Origin: Perkinsus marinus ATCC 50983
Taxonomy: Eukaryota > Perkinsozoa > Perkinsida > Perkinsidae
Direction of reading: 5' to 3'
Assembly: GCF_000006405.1 (NCBI RefSeq)
Contig: NW_003215385.1
Span: 32,180 to 96,179, forward strand
DNA: 64,000 nucleotides
Below the pieces are notes generated by a model, which worked only from the letters and a program-made list of their open reading frames with translations, did no database searches and was not told the origin of the DNA. Positions 22,515-34,211 of this stretch are shown here, piece after piece (positions within the stretch are counted from its first letter, which is position 1; each line of letters starts with the position of its first letter). The position numbers and the translations under genes were made by a program.

Positions 22515-24314
22515 TTATAAGTCTCCACCCTCATTCTCTTCATAGCCAATCTCCATGACTCTAACAATGCCATCACCGCCGCCCACAGCCACCAACTCCG
22601 GTTCCGTGGACTTCCCAGAGGAGAAGTCAACTGTGAAGCATCCCTTGTCCACACCTGGCACAAGCCTTAATTCGACCCCACTGATGGCAGCTAACCTGTT
22701 AATGTCCCCAAAGTCCTCCAACCAGCAGATTGGTCCCCTGAGCCCTTGTCATTGTGCAGTATCTTAGCCTCATTGGCACCGCTTCCACCAGCACATATGA
22801 ACTCTCCCGATCGATGCCCCTTGTTAAACTGTGCTGCATACAGCATGCATGGTTTAGTAACAGAGGCCTAAGGCTAACGGAATACACACATTAGTTTATC
22901 GAGGCAAAGGCCAATGAGCAGCGTTGTAAGCCAGAGGTAGCTCACCCCGCTCCGCCAAGGTATATCCTCAATAAGGGTCCCTTCAGCGTAATCCCAGATC
23001 TGTAGCTGTCGGTCAACCCTCCAACTACCAGTCAGGATACGTTTCCCATCATTGGTGATGTCAACACTGTCACCGCAAATATGCGGACCTGGGAGGCATT
23101 CATGCAATGCCATTAGCTGAATACCGAGGACCACCAAAAATTACTGGAAAACGCACCGGAGGGCGAATCGAACGCCTGCGCCTCCCGACGCCCCAGGATT
23201 TGAAGTCCTGACCGAGCACCAGCCCGGGTCACCAGTGCACCATAGGAAAAAATCCACTACTTTACGCCGCCCCGACCCACCAAAGATTGAGCGCACGCTA
23301 TGTCCCTTCCTGATATCCCAAAACTGCACTGTATTATCCCAGCCGCCAGTAATGATCACGTTTGGGTCTTCTGGGTGATACCTAAGCACCGTGTAACCAT
23401 AGCTGTTCATCCGTTGAAACACCCATTCACTTGAGACTGAAGACTCTATTAGAATGACCAGGAGTATGTAGACTATCTCCACCCTTCAGTGTCGTGATCA
23501 GCGCTTTCGTGTTCTCATCATAGACGGCTACTCCTCTAACTCGAACACTCTAACATCCTTTGAGTAGTTATACCACCTCTCCCTCCCTGCTGTGGCAAAC
23601 TGACTTCCATCAGGGGAATAGTCCACACAAAACAGTTGATTCCCATCTTCGGTGAACTCATGCATGCATGAGGCGCTTGTCACATGCCAATGTGATACCT
23701 ATCACTTCATATCAGATAACTTATGATACTCAAGGCCATACCACTCCTTCTGCATTTACACTGACTAGGACATTCTGAGTCTTCGCCGAGCTCCCCATAG
23801 GGCGCCAACGGATCTGCGTAACCGGTTGTATGACTTCACCTGGCACAAGGCTTCATAGTGGTCTAGTGCTCTGGCAATATACCTGTACGGGGCGACTGTA
23901 GGGTGTAGATTTCCTTCCCATCCCGGCAGTTGTAGATCTTAATAAGGCCATTACTAGTAGAGACAGCCAACAGGGTGTTATCCGGGGAGAATCGGACACA
24001 GAAGACCTACCACTCCTTCGACAATTTACCCGCCATCTACATCACCCCACCTCAGCCGGTTGTATATACTCCTCGACGACCTTCCTACGACGCCCACTCT
24101 TGATGCCAGGACTGACCACCTGAGCCACCAATTCCCCCTGAGGCGAGCCCTGAGCTGTAGAGTTACGAATTTAGGAGTGAGTATACGACTATCAGTGTCG
24201 TTAAAGTCGACTACAGTCTCATTGGCGCCTAACAGACAGTCTCAATATCACCCCAGCTAGCAGCAATGTCTCACCAAAACTTGGTGGATGCTCAGTGGCT
24301 CCCGAGGAGGTCAT
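22515..24314 (-). CDS. WD40-repeat protein hosting an intronic tRNA-Sec
   Basis: Exons join from an ATG at 24314 (short Ser/Thr-rich leader) into a multi-blade propeller. Blades seen: FCVRFSPDNTLLAVSTSNG then IKIYNCRDGKEI; LFCVDYSPDGSQFATAGRE then VAVYDENTKALITTL; YHPEDPNVIITGGWDNT then VQFWDIRKGHSVRSIFG; PHICGDSVDI then ILTGSWRVDRQLQIWDY; a late blade with FICAGGSGANEAKI; and a final ELVAVGGGDGIVRVM. The series S-V-R-S-I-x-G-P-H-I-C-G-D occurs in a group of protist and ciliary WD40 proteins (recalled family knowledge, not tested). The intron at 23089-23280 splits that motif and contains a complete tRNA-Sec gene in sense orientation. Several other introns are 40-70 nt. Function is unknown; a cytoskeletal or ciliary scaffold is possible. 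Confidence 0.8.
23152..23238 (-). tRNA. tRNA-Sec (anticodon TCA), inside a WD40-gene intron
   Basis: The 87-nt length matches eukaryotic tRNA-Sec. Acceptor stem GCACTGGTG pairs with the 3-prime end over 9 positions with one mismatch. The long 6-bp D-stem is CCGGGC/GCTCGG with the loop TGGT. The anticodon stem CAGGA/TCCTG closes the loop CTTCAAA, giving TCA. The long variable arm GCGTC/GGCGC has a GGGA loop. The short 4-bp T-stem encloses TTCGATT. The discriminator is G, followed by TTTT as a terminator. It lies in sense orientation in the intron 23089-23280. Its presence implies UGA-Sec decoding in this organism. Confidence 0.95.
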
Positions 24315-24445
24315 GCAGGCACTCAATCACTTTCACTATTGATCAATTGACAACAACAACAACACCCTCCGACCACATTGAAATGACTAAACTGATATCC
24401 TCCTGATGAGGACCTCTCAACGGGATTAGGTCGAGTATCATCATA

Positions 24446-25270
24446 TCACGAATAGAATATTTCACCGGCACTCTTCATCCTAGATATCCTGTTTTGTCGT
24501 CCCCTAGACTCCATCTTAACATCACGTAGAGTCTTCCTCAACTGCTCTACTTCTGACTTCATCGACGCCGCCTCATGGCACACATACCTGACCACCTCCT
24601 TTTAGCAATCACCGAGCCGATACTCCAATGAATACGCTCGATACACGACCACGGTCCCTTCACATTCCTCCACCTCTCGCTCAAGGCATGTGGCGATTTC
24701 AAAAGATGTTATAGGATTCTATACATCACTCCTGTCCCCAGGCCAAATCTTGGAAACGAAAGTTACTTAAACACTATTCGTTATACCACCACTATGCAGT
24801 TTCACAGCCCTCTGCTTACAATGCAGCGCGACGAAGTGCCTTAACATCCTTGCATTCACTGACACATCGCCACGCATTGAGTGCAGGCCAATACTTCTCA
24901 CTGAACCAAGCGGCGACTACCTATCGATACGTTCAACACTCCCGACATGAGCAGCAAGTCTCTCACTCACATCGGAGAGGCCATGCGCAGCCAACATATC
25001 CGCGATGCCAGGAGTACGCTGTTCACCGTATGCTTCATCGGACAAGACCTATTGCGGACAAACTAAACGAATATGAGTTTGGGAGCGTCCATGCCGACTT
25101 CTTGCAGTTCTCGTGAAAGCCAGGAGGTCTGTAATCGATCAACCAAAGATATGACCTCTACAGCTTCTATGAACCCCAACTGACGGTAGGGAGGATACCT
25201 AGGGGGGAGCACCAAGTCAGTGAGAGTCTACCTAAGTACTACTTACACTCGTTTGAGCAAGGTTAGCCAT
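24446..25270 (-). CDS. Coiled-coil protein, unknown
   Basis: Exons join in phase from an ATG at 25270: a short leader, then (after a GTAAGTAG donor) a block with VISLVDRLQTSWLSREL and ADMLAAHGLSDVSERL, then charged helical blocks with LEREVEECEGTVV and MKSEVEQLRKTLRDV, ending at a TGA at 24446-24448. The later parts predict a coiled coil. The gene lies 132 bp upstream of the WD40 gene on the same strand. No family is recognised. Boundaries of the exons at about 24.6-24.8 kb are less certain. Confidence 0.6.
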
Positions 25271-25443
25271 GCCCGAGGGGAATCGGTCGGGAAGTAAGCC
25301 TAAAGCAGTCTACAAAGAGAGGATCCATAATGTGACTACAATGCCTTCGAACGACTCCCTCATTCGACTGTCCTTCATGTTTTGGAAATACGAGAAGGAA
25401 CTACATAGAACCTCCCAATGGGCGTGTAGAGTAGTAGGCTTAT

Positions 25444-26303
25444 CTACAGAGAAAGCTGGCTCGGGGGGGGTATTGACGGCGATGGGCTATCTACCTCCAC
25501 CAATGACAAGTACGACATTAGCAGATGCTCGGTGACCGAAGAATATACTCTTCCCAGTGAGGTTATCATTGGAGTAGTCCTGAGCGATGACCTATGCTTC
25601 CCATAACTAACACTACCAACAGCTGCTGACTCTGCACGACTCAGCGTCCCAGGCATCCTCAGGAACGCTCAGATGGTGGTAGTCACGAGCTTCCTCATCT
25701 GAGGACTGTGAGTCCTCCACTACAACGGGGATAACGTCGGGGAATATCGGTGTGATAAGCCGCCTGATGGAGAGGCATCGGATGATTATGATGATGGGCA
25801 TGTGTAGTCCATCCCCTACTCCTCAGGCAAGCTCTGTCCAGTTGCCGTAGTGATATAGTACCCAGCAGCGCTGTTACGCCCCATACCAGTAGAAGAGGAG
25901 CTCCTACCTATACTAGGGCCTATAGACAGTATAGGATCACATATCTCGCCTCTTGAAGAGGAGATGAACACTGAAGAGCTTCCGAAGGGAGTAGTAGCCC
26001 TGTTTGTTGGGGGCGTGTTGGTATCCTGTCAAGGTGGGAGTCTTAGGACTAGGCATCTGGTCAGCGCTACCTCCCCCTCCTCGTCCTCTTCTGTCGGCTG
26101 CTCACTACTATCAAGCTGCTCGTGAGAGGCTCTCTGTGTATCGGCTTCTGATGAGAACTGTACGACCTGTGAAGGGTCTCCAAATAGTCCAACTAATTGG
26201 TCACCTGATGATATTGGATATTCGTGTTATTGCCACCCTCTCCTGAGGTGGCGGTAGTAGTGGTAGGAGTAGGAGGGGACCAATCTGCAGAGGGAGTTGC
26301 CAT
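25444..26303 (-). CDS. Ser/Thr- and acid-rich protein, unknown, five exons
   Basis: From the ATG at 26303 five exons join in phase at GT-AG sites to a stop at 25444. The N-terminus is Thr/Pro/Asn rich. An acidic segment follows (EQPTEEDEEGE), then a Ser/Gly-rich segment with SSRGEICDPILSIGPSIGRS, then a block with ITPIFPDVIPVVVEDSQSSD, and a tail with MSYLSLVEVDSPSPS. Each intron removal is needed to avoid stops, which supports the model. No domain is recognised; the protein looks largely disordered with a hydrophobic central patch. The gene is transcribed in the same direction as its two left neighbours. Confidence 0.65.
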
Positions 26304-26440
26304 ACAACATTATGAATCATGCTCAGTTGCCATAATCATGGTCACTAATCCGCGTCGCTCCGCTGTAAGTGTCCAACATTTTTCGACCATCGATATCCGC
26401 GTACTGACTCAGATGCAGACTGTTTTCCGATATCGTACGC

Positions 26441-27006
26441 TCACTGTCGTAGCCCGCACCCAGATAATCGATTGCATTCGGAACCCATTCCATTTGCTGT
26501 CTCGTTTGCCAGTACCCTCTGGATCACGATAAGACGGTCGGGCAGAGGAATACGGACGGTCGTGTCATAACACTTACACTTCAACTTATTTCTTCCGATC
26601 TCAACCAAATTTTTTTCTCTCGATATGTTCTCCCATTCGCTGAATTCAAGATTGAAAAGTCGAACGTTGTAATTCACTACTTCTTCACGGGCGACATGCT
26701 TGCCATCTGTAGGCAGACCAGTTGTAAGTAAGGCCAGGCTCGAGGTCTCTCAAAATGAGGGATGATGGATCAGGATTGAACCACCTTCGGAATGCGCCAC
26801 AGAAAGCTTGTGGTCACTCGTGGGTTTTCCTCCCCAACGGCGGGTTCATCGCCGTCGTTAGTAGATGAACAGGGCAGGCAGAAGTCGATGCCACGCTCTT
26901 TAAGGGGTCTGGACACTAATCCCGCGAATGTAAGGCTTCTATCTACGAGTACCACGTTGCTATCTAATACTCTGTAAGTTGTCCATGTTCCATGGATTGC
27001 AGACAA
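26441..27006 (-). CDS. Unknown protein, 5-prime end unresolved
   Basis: A minus-strand block at 26.77-26.97 kb encodes a peptide with DSNVVLVDRSLTFAGLVSR and an acidic patch. It splices (GTGGTTC donor near 26.78 kb) to a block with VREEVVNYN-like sequence and FNLEFSEWENISREKNLVEI. The next donor is near 26.57 kb, and further exons were not resolved. The start lies upstream of about 26.98 kb. No family is recognised. Confidence 0.4.
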
Positions 27007-27071
27007 AGGGGACCTGTCTCGCGAGGGCTCTGCTTCGATCTCTGTGCAGGAGGAGCTCCTTTGAGGCCTTC

Positions 27072-27106
27072 CCGATGACTACGAGAGAATCTCTCGTAGT
27101 CATCGG
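27072..27106. repeat. Perfect palindrome, 17-bp arms, one-base centre
   Basis: CCGATGACTACGAGAGA, a single A, then the exact reverse complement. It lies between the unknown minus-strand gene and the R-SNARE gene. It could be a regulatory hairpin or a foldback remnant. Confidence 0.85.
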
Positions 27107-27528
27107 TATTAACCTCTCGAGGAGATTGATACAAACGAAAGCCACTAGGTACCTCAGACTACAGTCAGTGATTCAATACCGACAGAGTCGGCCTCGGGAA
27201 CGTCGTCCACTGAGTTCCCATGTATTGCGATGAGCCCTGCATCAGAAAGCTCGAGTGATGATGAGTCAAATACTAGACGAGTGGTCGACTACTGTTAATA
27301 GCTACAGTCAATGTCATGGACTGTTTTATGATCTCGAGTCATACCACACCTCAATAAACTTGCATTGTAGCATAAGCCACCGCCAGGACTCCTCAAGTTG
27401 GTAACTTCTGGTTAATATCAATTATGGACGCTCGCTACCATGATTACTCTGAGCTGGTTTAAGACAGATATGAGTAGACATATGCGTTTTCGAGTCACGC
27501 TTTCAAACTGCATATAGTTGTACGAACG
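27107..27528. other. Intergenic region 5-prime of the R-SNARE gene
   Basis: No coding evidence. It should hold the R-SNARE promoter, but no defined element is seen. Confidence 0.4.
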
Positions 27529-28780
27529 ATGCCTTCTATGGAAAGTCTCAAGAAAGCACCTCTCGTTTACGCCTGCGTGTCGAAAGGCACCTACGTTATA
27601 TGCGAGTATCAGCCTGTGCTCGGCGGTCAGGACACAATGACACCACGAGGCAGGACTGACTATGAGAATATAGTACGACGGTCTGCTCGAATTGACCAAT
27701 ACTCTAACCCCTTATAGATCGCCACTGCTCGCAAGAACATCGGTGACTTCTCCCGAATGGAAGACTTATGCCATAGTCTTGTCTATCAGTCCCACACAAT
27801 AAACTTCGTAAACATAATCACATACCCTTTTGGGTGCAGGCCGTTGCTTCAGTATCGCGAGCATCCGTACATTTATGTGGTAGTGGCAGTGGAGAGGGAG
27901 GGAGGCGCCGAGCTCCCAAGCATGATACTCAAGCGAATGGCTGGCCATATAACGCCGAGGTTTGAAGAGGCCCGTTAACAGTTGTGTGTGACCAGACACT
28001 TCCTTAGGAATCGTCAGCAGCTACCCTCCGTTATCACCATGACAAGAGAGCTTAAAGCCATAATAGTGAGATGTGGATCCATTCGTGGTCTCAATGTTTC
28101 GAACTGTTGGTGAACAGTGAAATCGTGTCCTTAGGATGGGGGCAACGGTGTTAAGATGACTAAGGTATCCCAAGTGGAGGAGGAGCTTGACGCTGTCGCT
28201 GATATCATGGTCGAAAACATCAGTATGTTCTGTGTGTCATCAGCGCAAGCATTAGCGATACAGATGCTGTTATCAACCGTGGAGAGTCCATAGCTTCGCT
28301 TGTTGACAAAACCTCAAATCTTGGTATTGATGCACGGGTATTCCGGTCAAAGGCAAAACAAGTGAGGTTTTACAGTGCATTGCTCGACAAGAAGTTAGAT
28401 TCATTCTGAATCTTCATTCGTCTTACAACTGAGGCTAACGAGACATAGTTGTGTATGCGCGGGACCACCACAGACTCCCCAGGCACTGGCCCCAGTACTG
28501 GACATTCATTTTTGTGGTTGTATTCTACTTATTTGTGTTGTACTGTCGCTTTAGGTTGTTCGTAAGATATGGTGGCAAAGAGCGAAGGTTCATGGAGCAC
28601 TCGTGGCCATCATTCTGGTGAGTATCTTTCCTGTCTAACGTGAAATCAACTATATGTATGCTTGGATCTCTGTACTTTATTTCCCGTTATGAAGTAGCCG
28701 TCCCTTTGCAGCTGGCTTTATACGCATTGGTCTCTATACTGTGCGGTGGGTTATCACTACCTTCATGCCGAGCTGTGTGA
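27529..28780 (+). CDS. Longin-type R-SNARE (VAMP7-like)
   Basis: R-SNAREs on vesicles pair with three Q-SNARE helices to drive membrane fusion. Exon 1 starts at the ATG at 27529 and begins a longin domain (VYACVSKGTYVICEY). Exons at 27.72-27.82 and 27.87-27.97 kb continue it (MEDLCHSLVYQSHTINF, then YIYVVVAVEREGG). The SNARE helix follows (VEEELDAVADIMVENI, then GESIASLVDKTSNLG and ARVFRSKAKQ), and the conserved juxtamembrane WWQ. The C-terminal membrane anchor (about 20 hydrophobic residues with ALVAIIL and LALYALVSIL) is best read with an acceptor TTTGCAG near 28.71 kb. The central layer residue aligned at the Arg position could not be fixed with certainty, and the join near 27.98 kb is unclear. 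Domain order and size fit VAMP7. Confidence 0.82.
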
Positions 28781-29370
28781 TACTCAGACTGAGAGCATTA
28801 TCTATATTTGGGTTTCATGCACAATTGATGTACTCATTTTCCGCGATGACCATTTCGAGTTTGTTATCAAGTCACTCAATTCGAGAGTAGCATGTTGAGC
28901 CAAGGCTAGTGTGGGATAATGGAGCGAAATGACGCTATATCTTCATAAGGCTCAAAGCAATGTCGAAATAACCGGAAATCAGTTATTGGGAACAAGTTGC
29001 TGCAAACAACAGCAAGATGCTCAGTAACACAATCGGACAACGCATGTCCGACAGCATTATCGAGGGATGGACCCGGACAGTTCATGGATGGAAATGGAGC
29101 ACTCGTCTTAAACAATAGGTCGCGTTATCGCCATTTGAAATGCCACTTCTTTCCCCCAAATATTCTTGGCACAATTAATGTGCTCATCACTATCGCAGGT
29201 TGTGCCATGAGCCAAACATGTCTTGCTTTGTCTATCATGTTGATGAGGTTAACCGCGGAGTTATCTTGAACGTTGCTCCCCACAAACACATTAAGAGAAC
29301 CAACGGTCCGGAATTACTAGGCGAAAAACAAAACACTAGCTACGATCCATCTTAATATCATCGGTCATGA
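28781..29370. other. No gene recognised
   Basis: Short frames only. It may include 3-prime UTR of the R-SNARE gene and undetected 5-prime exons of the next plus-strand gene. Confidence 0.4.
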
Positions 29371-29379
29371 TCTTACTGC

Positions 29380-29870
29380 TGCGGCAGCAACATTTATGGG
29401 TGGAATAGATGCTCGCCGCGCGGGAACTTTGTCGGTCCTATCTTGATCGGACGAGGTCAGAGACGAGAGAGGCTCCAGTGGAGCGGATATAGTCTCTCGC
29501 CCTCCTGTAGAACCCATGTATGGGCAACGTGAGCGCACACCGATGACACAAGGGAAATACCAATTCAACGACTCACTGAGGGTGAGGCGAAGTCAGAAAC
29601 ACATTGAAACTCACCTCCCACGGGACTAGTAGATGTGACGTTCATAGTGCCGAATCGAGTGTCGGGTGGTGGCCAGAACCTGTGTGGGACGCGAAAATCA
29701 GGTTGGCATACGAACGGGAGATGTCACGTTGTCGCCTGAGGGGAGCCTCGAAGAGGAACGAAGCTGTGGTGACTAGTCGATATACCCGGGGAAGGCTCAG
29801 CTCCTCGGATATTATCGACAGGCTGTGCGCTGACCCTATCAAAAAAGATCGCTTGCGAACTGTTAGATGA
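29380..29870 (+). CDS. Small protein of unknown function
   Basis: Two plus-strand exons join in phase (AG|GTGAGG donor near 29.58 kb to a GTAG acceptor near 29.63 kb). The first contains PPVEPMYGQRERTPMTQGKY. The second contains WWPEPVWDAKIRLAYERE and ends with SSDIIDRLCADP and a basic tail, stop at 29868-29870. The 5-prime end is not resolved; an in-frame TGA near 29.44 kb blocks a simple extension, so another intron is likely. The antisense frames are open too, but they lack splice support. No family is recognised. Confidence 0.45.
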
Positions 29871-30027
29871 CTGAGACCTCGGGAAAGGTTGGAGAGCCGC
29901 ATAGCTCGGGTACGGCAACGGTGCTGGTAGCAGCTGAGTGGTGGTCATTGTCCGAACAGCTGTGAGGCACTCTTGGTGCTTCAATATGTATCTGTATTGC
30001 AGATACATCAGAACGTTATCATCTCTC

Positions 30028-33000
30028 TCACTCATCAATCTGCATGGCCTCCTCCTTTAGCTTCCTCCACTTGTCAGCATCGGGAACAGATCGAAGCAGT
30101 TGTGGCCTCGTGGTGACTGAGCAGAAAGAAGCTTGCCACAGTTCAGCCCCAATCTTGGTCGTATTGAATCAACATCCACAAGTCCAAATCCCCCACCTCG
30201 TGACATGCTCCTCGACTGTCTGTGGCCAACCTGCGCCGAAGATAAGGCAGCTCTCAACTGAGGAACGAACCAAACATGCAGCCAAGCATACACGAGATTC
30301 TCGTGCCGAGAATCCGCCCAGTGAACAATTGCATCGAGAGGCTACATTTGGCTGAGAGGAGGCAGATACAAGGGTCTCAGTGGTGATGCCTCCTAATGTG
30401 TCAGTGTGGTTCATCATCTCCAGCTTCCGGGCACTGACTGCAGTCTCGGCCTCAATAACCCTCAGTCGCTGCTCCTCGATCTCCCTGATATGGCCAGACC
30501 GATAATAACGACAGAAAGTGCCTTCAATTCCGACCTCTTCATCTCTTCCATTTCCTTTGCTCCTTCTACCAGTTCATTCTCCCTATCACTAAGCTCTGCA
30601 TGGAGTCTGTGTGCCTACCGTAACAGCCAACTCCTGTGAGATTGACAACTGAACTTACCTCTGCACGGACATGCTCAGCTGCCGCATAGGCCTCAGCTAC
30701 TTGCTGGGCCCTATTCTTTAACCGAGAAGCCATCTCAACCTGATGCGTCAAATGTCCATGAAGATGTACCGAATAATGGGCCCACTGACCATGCCGTTCA
30801 TGTCAGCCCTAACATCAGCTTCTTGTTGGCGAAGAAGTACCAGTCTCCGTTTCAGTTCCGCCGAATCCTCGTTTACCTAGAGGGTATCTCCACAAACCAG
30901 GTATATGATATCTTCCCACCTGCACACTCTTCTTTTCTATGGTCTCCATCTCGGCAGCAGCCCGATCGCGATGCCTCGCAACCGCTACCTCCGCCTCGTT
31001 GGCTCGTCTCTGCGTAGCCATGAGGCTGAGGTCGACGGACTTCTGTACACATCTCAGCTTCTCCCACTCAGAACGAAGCCTACCAAGAACAATGACCTAG
31101 AGAGGCCATCTAATCTCCACCCACCTCCTTTCCTGGTCCTCCCGATCAAGCTCGAACGCCTTCTGTTGAGACTCCAAAGCCAACTTCTGCTCATTCAGAT
31201 TTCTAACGGCAGACTCTACTGCTGTCTCCCTCGAGAACAGAGCTGATCTGGAAACAAAACTGTTCTGCGACTTGATCAGCTGAAAGATAGAGAGAGGTCC
31301 TTTCCAAAGGATTCTCTCTCCCAGTTTACTGAGGAGTATTTCGAGCACACACTTACTTGCTATCACGTTGCATCTGCCTTGCTGTCTCCTGTAGCTCTTG
31401 TAGACGCACATGCTCAGCTTCCAGCCTTTGAGACTCTTTCTCTCGGGTGAGGCGATGTTGTCTATAAACACCGCAGTATCAACTTCAAGCTTCCTGGCAT
31501 GTGAACTCCACTGATAGTCAGTGTTGACGATGCACAGGAGGTCGATTCACCATGAGACGATGAGTAAGCGGTCCTTACCGCGAAACGGATACTCAAATAT
31601 GAAGGCGCACTGAGCTCTAAGGCCCTCACTTTTGCTCTTCCTCCATCTCCCGCGTGAGTTCACTGAGCTTCGATCGTTCCATCTACCAGGGCAGGTCACG
31701 ACTCGAGGAGTGCCAAACTGACGTACCTCGATCTGCCGCTGTTGTTCCTTCATTGAAGTCTCCAGCGACTTCACAAAACTCTCCCTCGCTGACAGCTGTT
31801 CAGCCCTAAGGCCAACCCAGCATCTCATCGGTCATTGCCCCACCGCCATCCCACTTCATTTGCTCCGTCAGTGCAGTAGTGCCCTTCACCGCACTAGCTA
31901 TATCGTCCCACTGGGTCATGTGGGCCACCATCTGGGGACAATAGAGACGAGTGCCTCCCTTCTCCAAACCTCACCTGTGTTGTCAGCTCCGACAGCTTGT
32001 CCCTCTCCCCAGAGGAAGCCTTCAAAGACGCCATCTCTGCATCTGAGGTACACCAACAACAGCTACCCAGCTCGGTGAGCTAATCGGAGGTACAGATGGG
32101 GCACTCACCGTGTTTGCGCTTGAGCAGGTGAATCTCCCTGTCATGATCGGACTTGAGTGCGTCTACCTCACGACGATGCTGATGCACTATCCTTTCCATG
32201 GCAAGCTCTTGCCTAGTGAATAGCACATAGAAGAATAAGAGTGACGATGCCCACCGTTTGGCCTCATCGGCGACCGCACGCCGCAACTCTTCTTCTGCCC
32301 GTTGCTTATCCAAGCTACGTTGCTCCTCCAACCTTCTTATTCGCTCTAAGTAAGAAAATACCTCGAGGCTCGTTTGGAGATATTTGAGTTTTTTAGAGCA
32401 CCGACCCTCGTAACGGCTTCGTTCATCCTCTAGTTCTTCCCTGGCGCGTTCGGCCTTCCAGTTCAGCCGCTCAACCTGTGACGGTGAGCTTCGAGTCTTG
32501 AGGACAGGGCGATACACGAAGAAAGTAGTGGGATGAGTTCGATCAACAATACTGTGGCATGGATGATTCCATCGTGTGCCGTTGCATACCTCATCCTTAG
32601 CCCGGAGTTCGTCCGTGGCACGTGCCCTCGCCAAGTCGGCGATTTTAGCCTGAGGAAAGCTACCGTCGAGGGAGGCCAGGGAACTTGCTGTCTCTTCCAC
32701 CAGGGTTACCTCCAGATTTTCTTGAGCCCTTCTCGCCATTCGCTCAGCCTCATGGCGTTCCAGATTGGCCCTGAAGGCCCAGCAAGAGTCCAATCAGCAC
32801 TCATCCATAAGGCTCACTTGATGAACTCGCCCGATAAATGTGGTAACTTATCATGTCCACCTCGGTCCAGCGCCTCCTTTGAGCGGAGTGGAGGTGCTGC
32901 ACGCGAGGTTTTGTCTGATGGATCATCGAGATTTTCTCTCGGAATACCGTCGTGGACGGAGTTCCCTTTTTCCAGCAAGGGAGTCTCCAGAGTTGGAATC

Positions 33001-34211
33001 TCGATGATAGACGCTGGTGCTGCCTTGGCAAGCCGTTTGCTCAGAAGGCCTGCCACACAGTACCCTCGGATGGAGCAGCTGACCTTACCAGAGCTTGTGG
33101 CCGGCAAGGGTGGATTCGCCCTCACAGCAGATGTCACATCATTCTCCTTGTCCATCGATCGGAGAGTCTCCGATACAGGGGTAATTCGCTTGGTGGTCGA
33201 CTGTCTGAAGCCGTCGTAGGAGGGTGTGAAAGAGGGTGTGTTGTTGCTACTGAGCCTTGGCTGCTACTGATTCACTTGACTTCTCGCGTTGGTCCGAGTT
33301 GCCAAGAAGACCTGTCGGGTGGGAGAATCACCGATCACATACAACTCACCGACTATTCAAGGTAAAAGACCGGACTTGGGCTTGCATTCGCGCCTTATAC
33401 CCACCAGTGAGAGACGGTAAGGCAACGGAAGTAGTGCTGGACTTGCGGACATCCTCCTTGTTGCTGCCTTCTGCATCGTTGCTAGGCTTGAGCCTCTTGC
33501 CGAGTCCGTCATTCCCCAAGGTGGCTGAGGGTGTCGGTATGGTATAACGAGGAGCTTGGGGTTCCTGTGCTCGAGGCTTGCCCCCTGAGGGGACTGTGTG
33601 TGACCATTTTACTGTCGCCCGACTTATCGCCTGATGACGACCAGTGCACCGGTTACCAGCAGTGTTGGGAAGTTTGTCCGGTCTTCTCACTACACCATTG
33701 AAACTTTCACACAGCTCAGAGTGAAAGTGTACAAAAATCAACAGCGATTTCCGCAGATTTTCCTCATTGTCACCAACCCATATCAAAGTGTATATCATCT
33801 CACACTGTTCACAAGCTCCCCGTAACGAAGAGTGGTTTACCTTCGGAGCTCCATTCATTGAACAGTGCCTGAAGCTCATCCTCTGCCTGCTGGTCATCGT
33901 CGACTGGCTCAGTGTGCTTCGGCTGATCTAAGGCTAACTTAATTCTCTATCTCCTCTCTAATTAGACACTATTTCTGTCATTACTACTTATAGTTCCCCT
34001 GCTGTTCTTTCTGGCAGCATCTGTATTCAAAGGTTTCAACTGTAACTGTGCAATCTCCTGCGGGCACCATCGTTTCAGAGGCTTTCTCATACAAGTTCTT
34101 TGATACCTCTTCTAGTCGTCTATTTTCCTCAGCAGCAGTCTTTTCTCCCCGACTGTCATCTGAATGTTCCCTGCCCTCTCCCAGAATGAGGCTGTCCAGT
34201 GAATCCGCCAT
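30028..34211 (-). CDS. Long coiled-coil protein, many exons
   Basis: The ATG at 34211 opens [13 protein letters not shown], then an exon at about 33.84-33.9 kb (QQAEDELQALFNEW), a disordered Ser/Pro-rich region (33.4-33.2 kb) and a segment with MDKENDVTSAV (33.15 kb). From 32.8 to 30.05 kb nearly every exon encodes charged heptad-type helix, for example RHEAERMARRAQENLEV, RLEEQRSLDKQRAEEEL and ANEAEVAVARHRDRAAAEM. It ends DKWRKLKEEAMQIDE with a TGA at 30028-30030. This is the layout of a cytoskeletal or centriolar filament protein. No named family is assigned. The intron at about 33.70-33.83 kb carries a dispersed repeat also found in other introns here. The first exon is duplicated at about 36.03-36.09 kb. 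Confidence 0.7.
33700..33815 (-). repeat. Intronic dispersed repeat, family B
   Basis: On the minus strand: GGTTGGTGACAATGAGG, then about 15 bases later CTGTTGATTTTTGTACAC. The same ordered words recur at 34.34-34.46, 36.24-36.33, 55.13-55.22 and 61.31-61.38 kb. This copy is in an intron of the coiled-coil gene. Confidence 0.65.

Noticed and set aside
23141-23482. Minus-strand frames reading through the tRNA-Sec copies with the same peptide (also at 35584 and 37120)
   Set aside because: The shared peptide is the translation of the tRNA gene itself, not a protein family.
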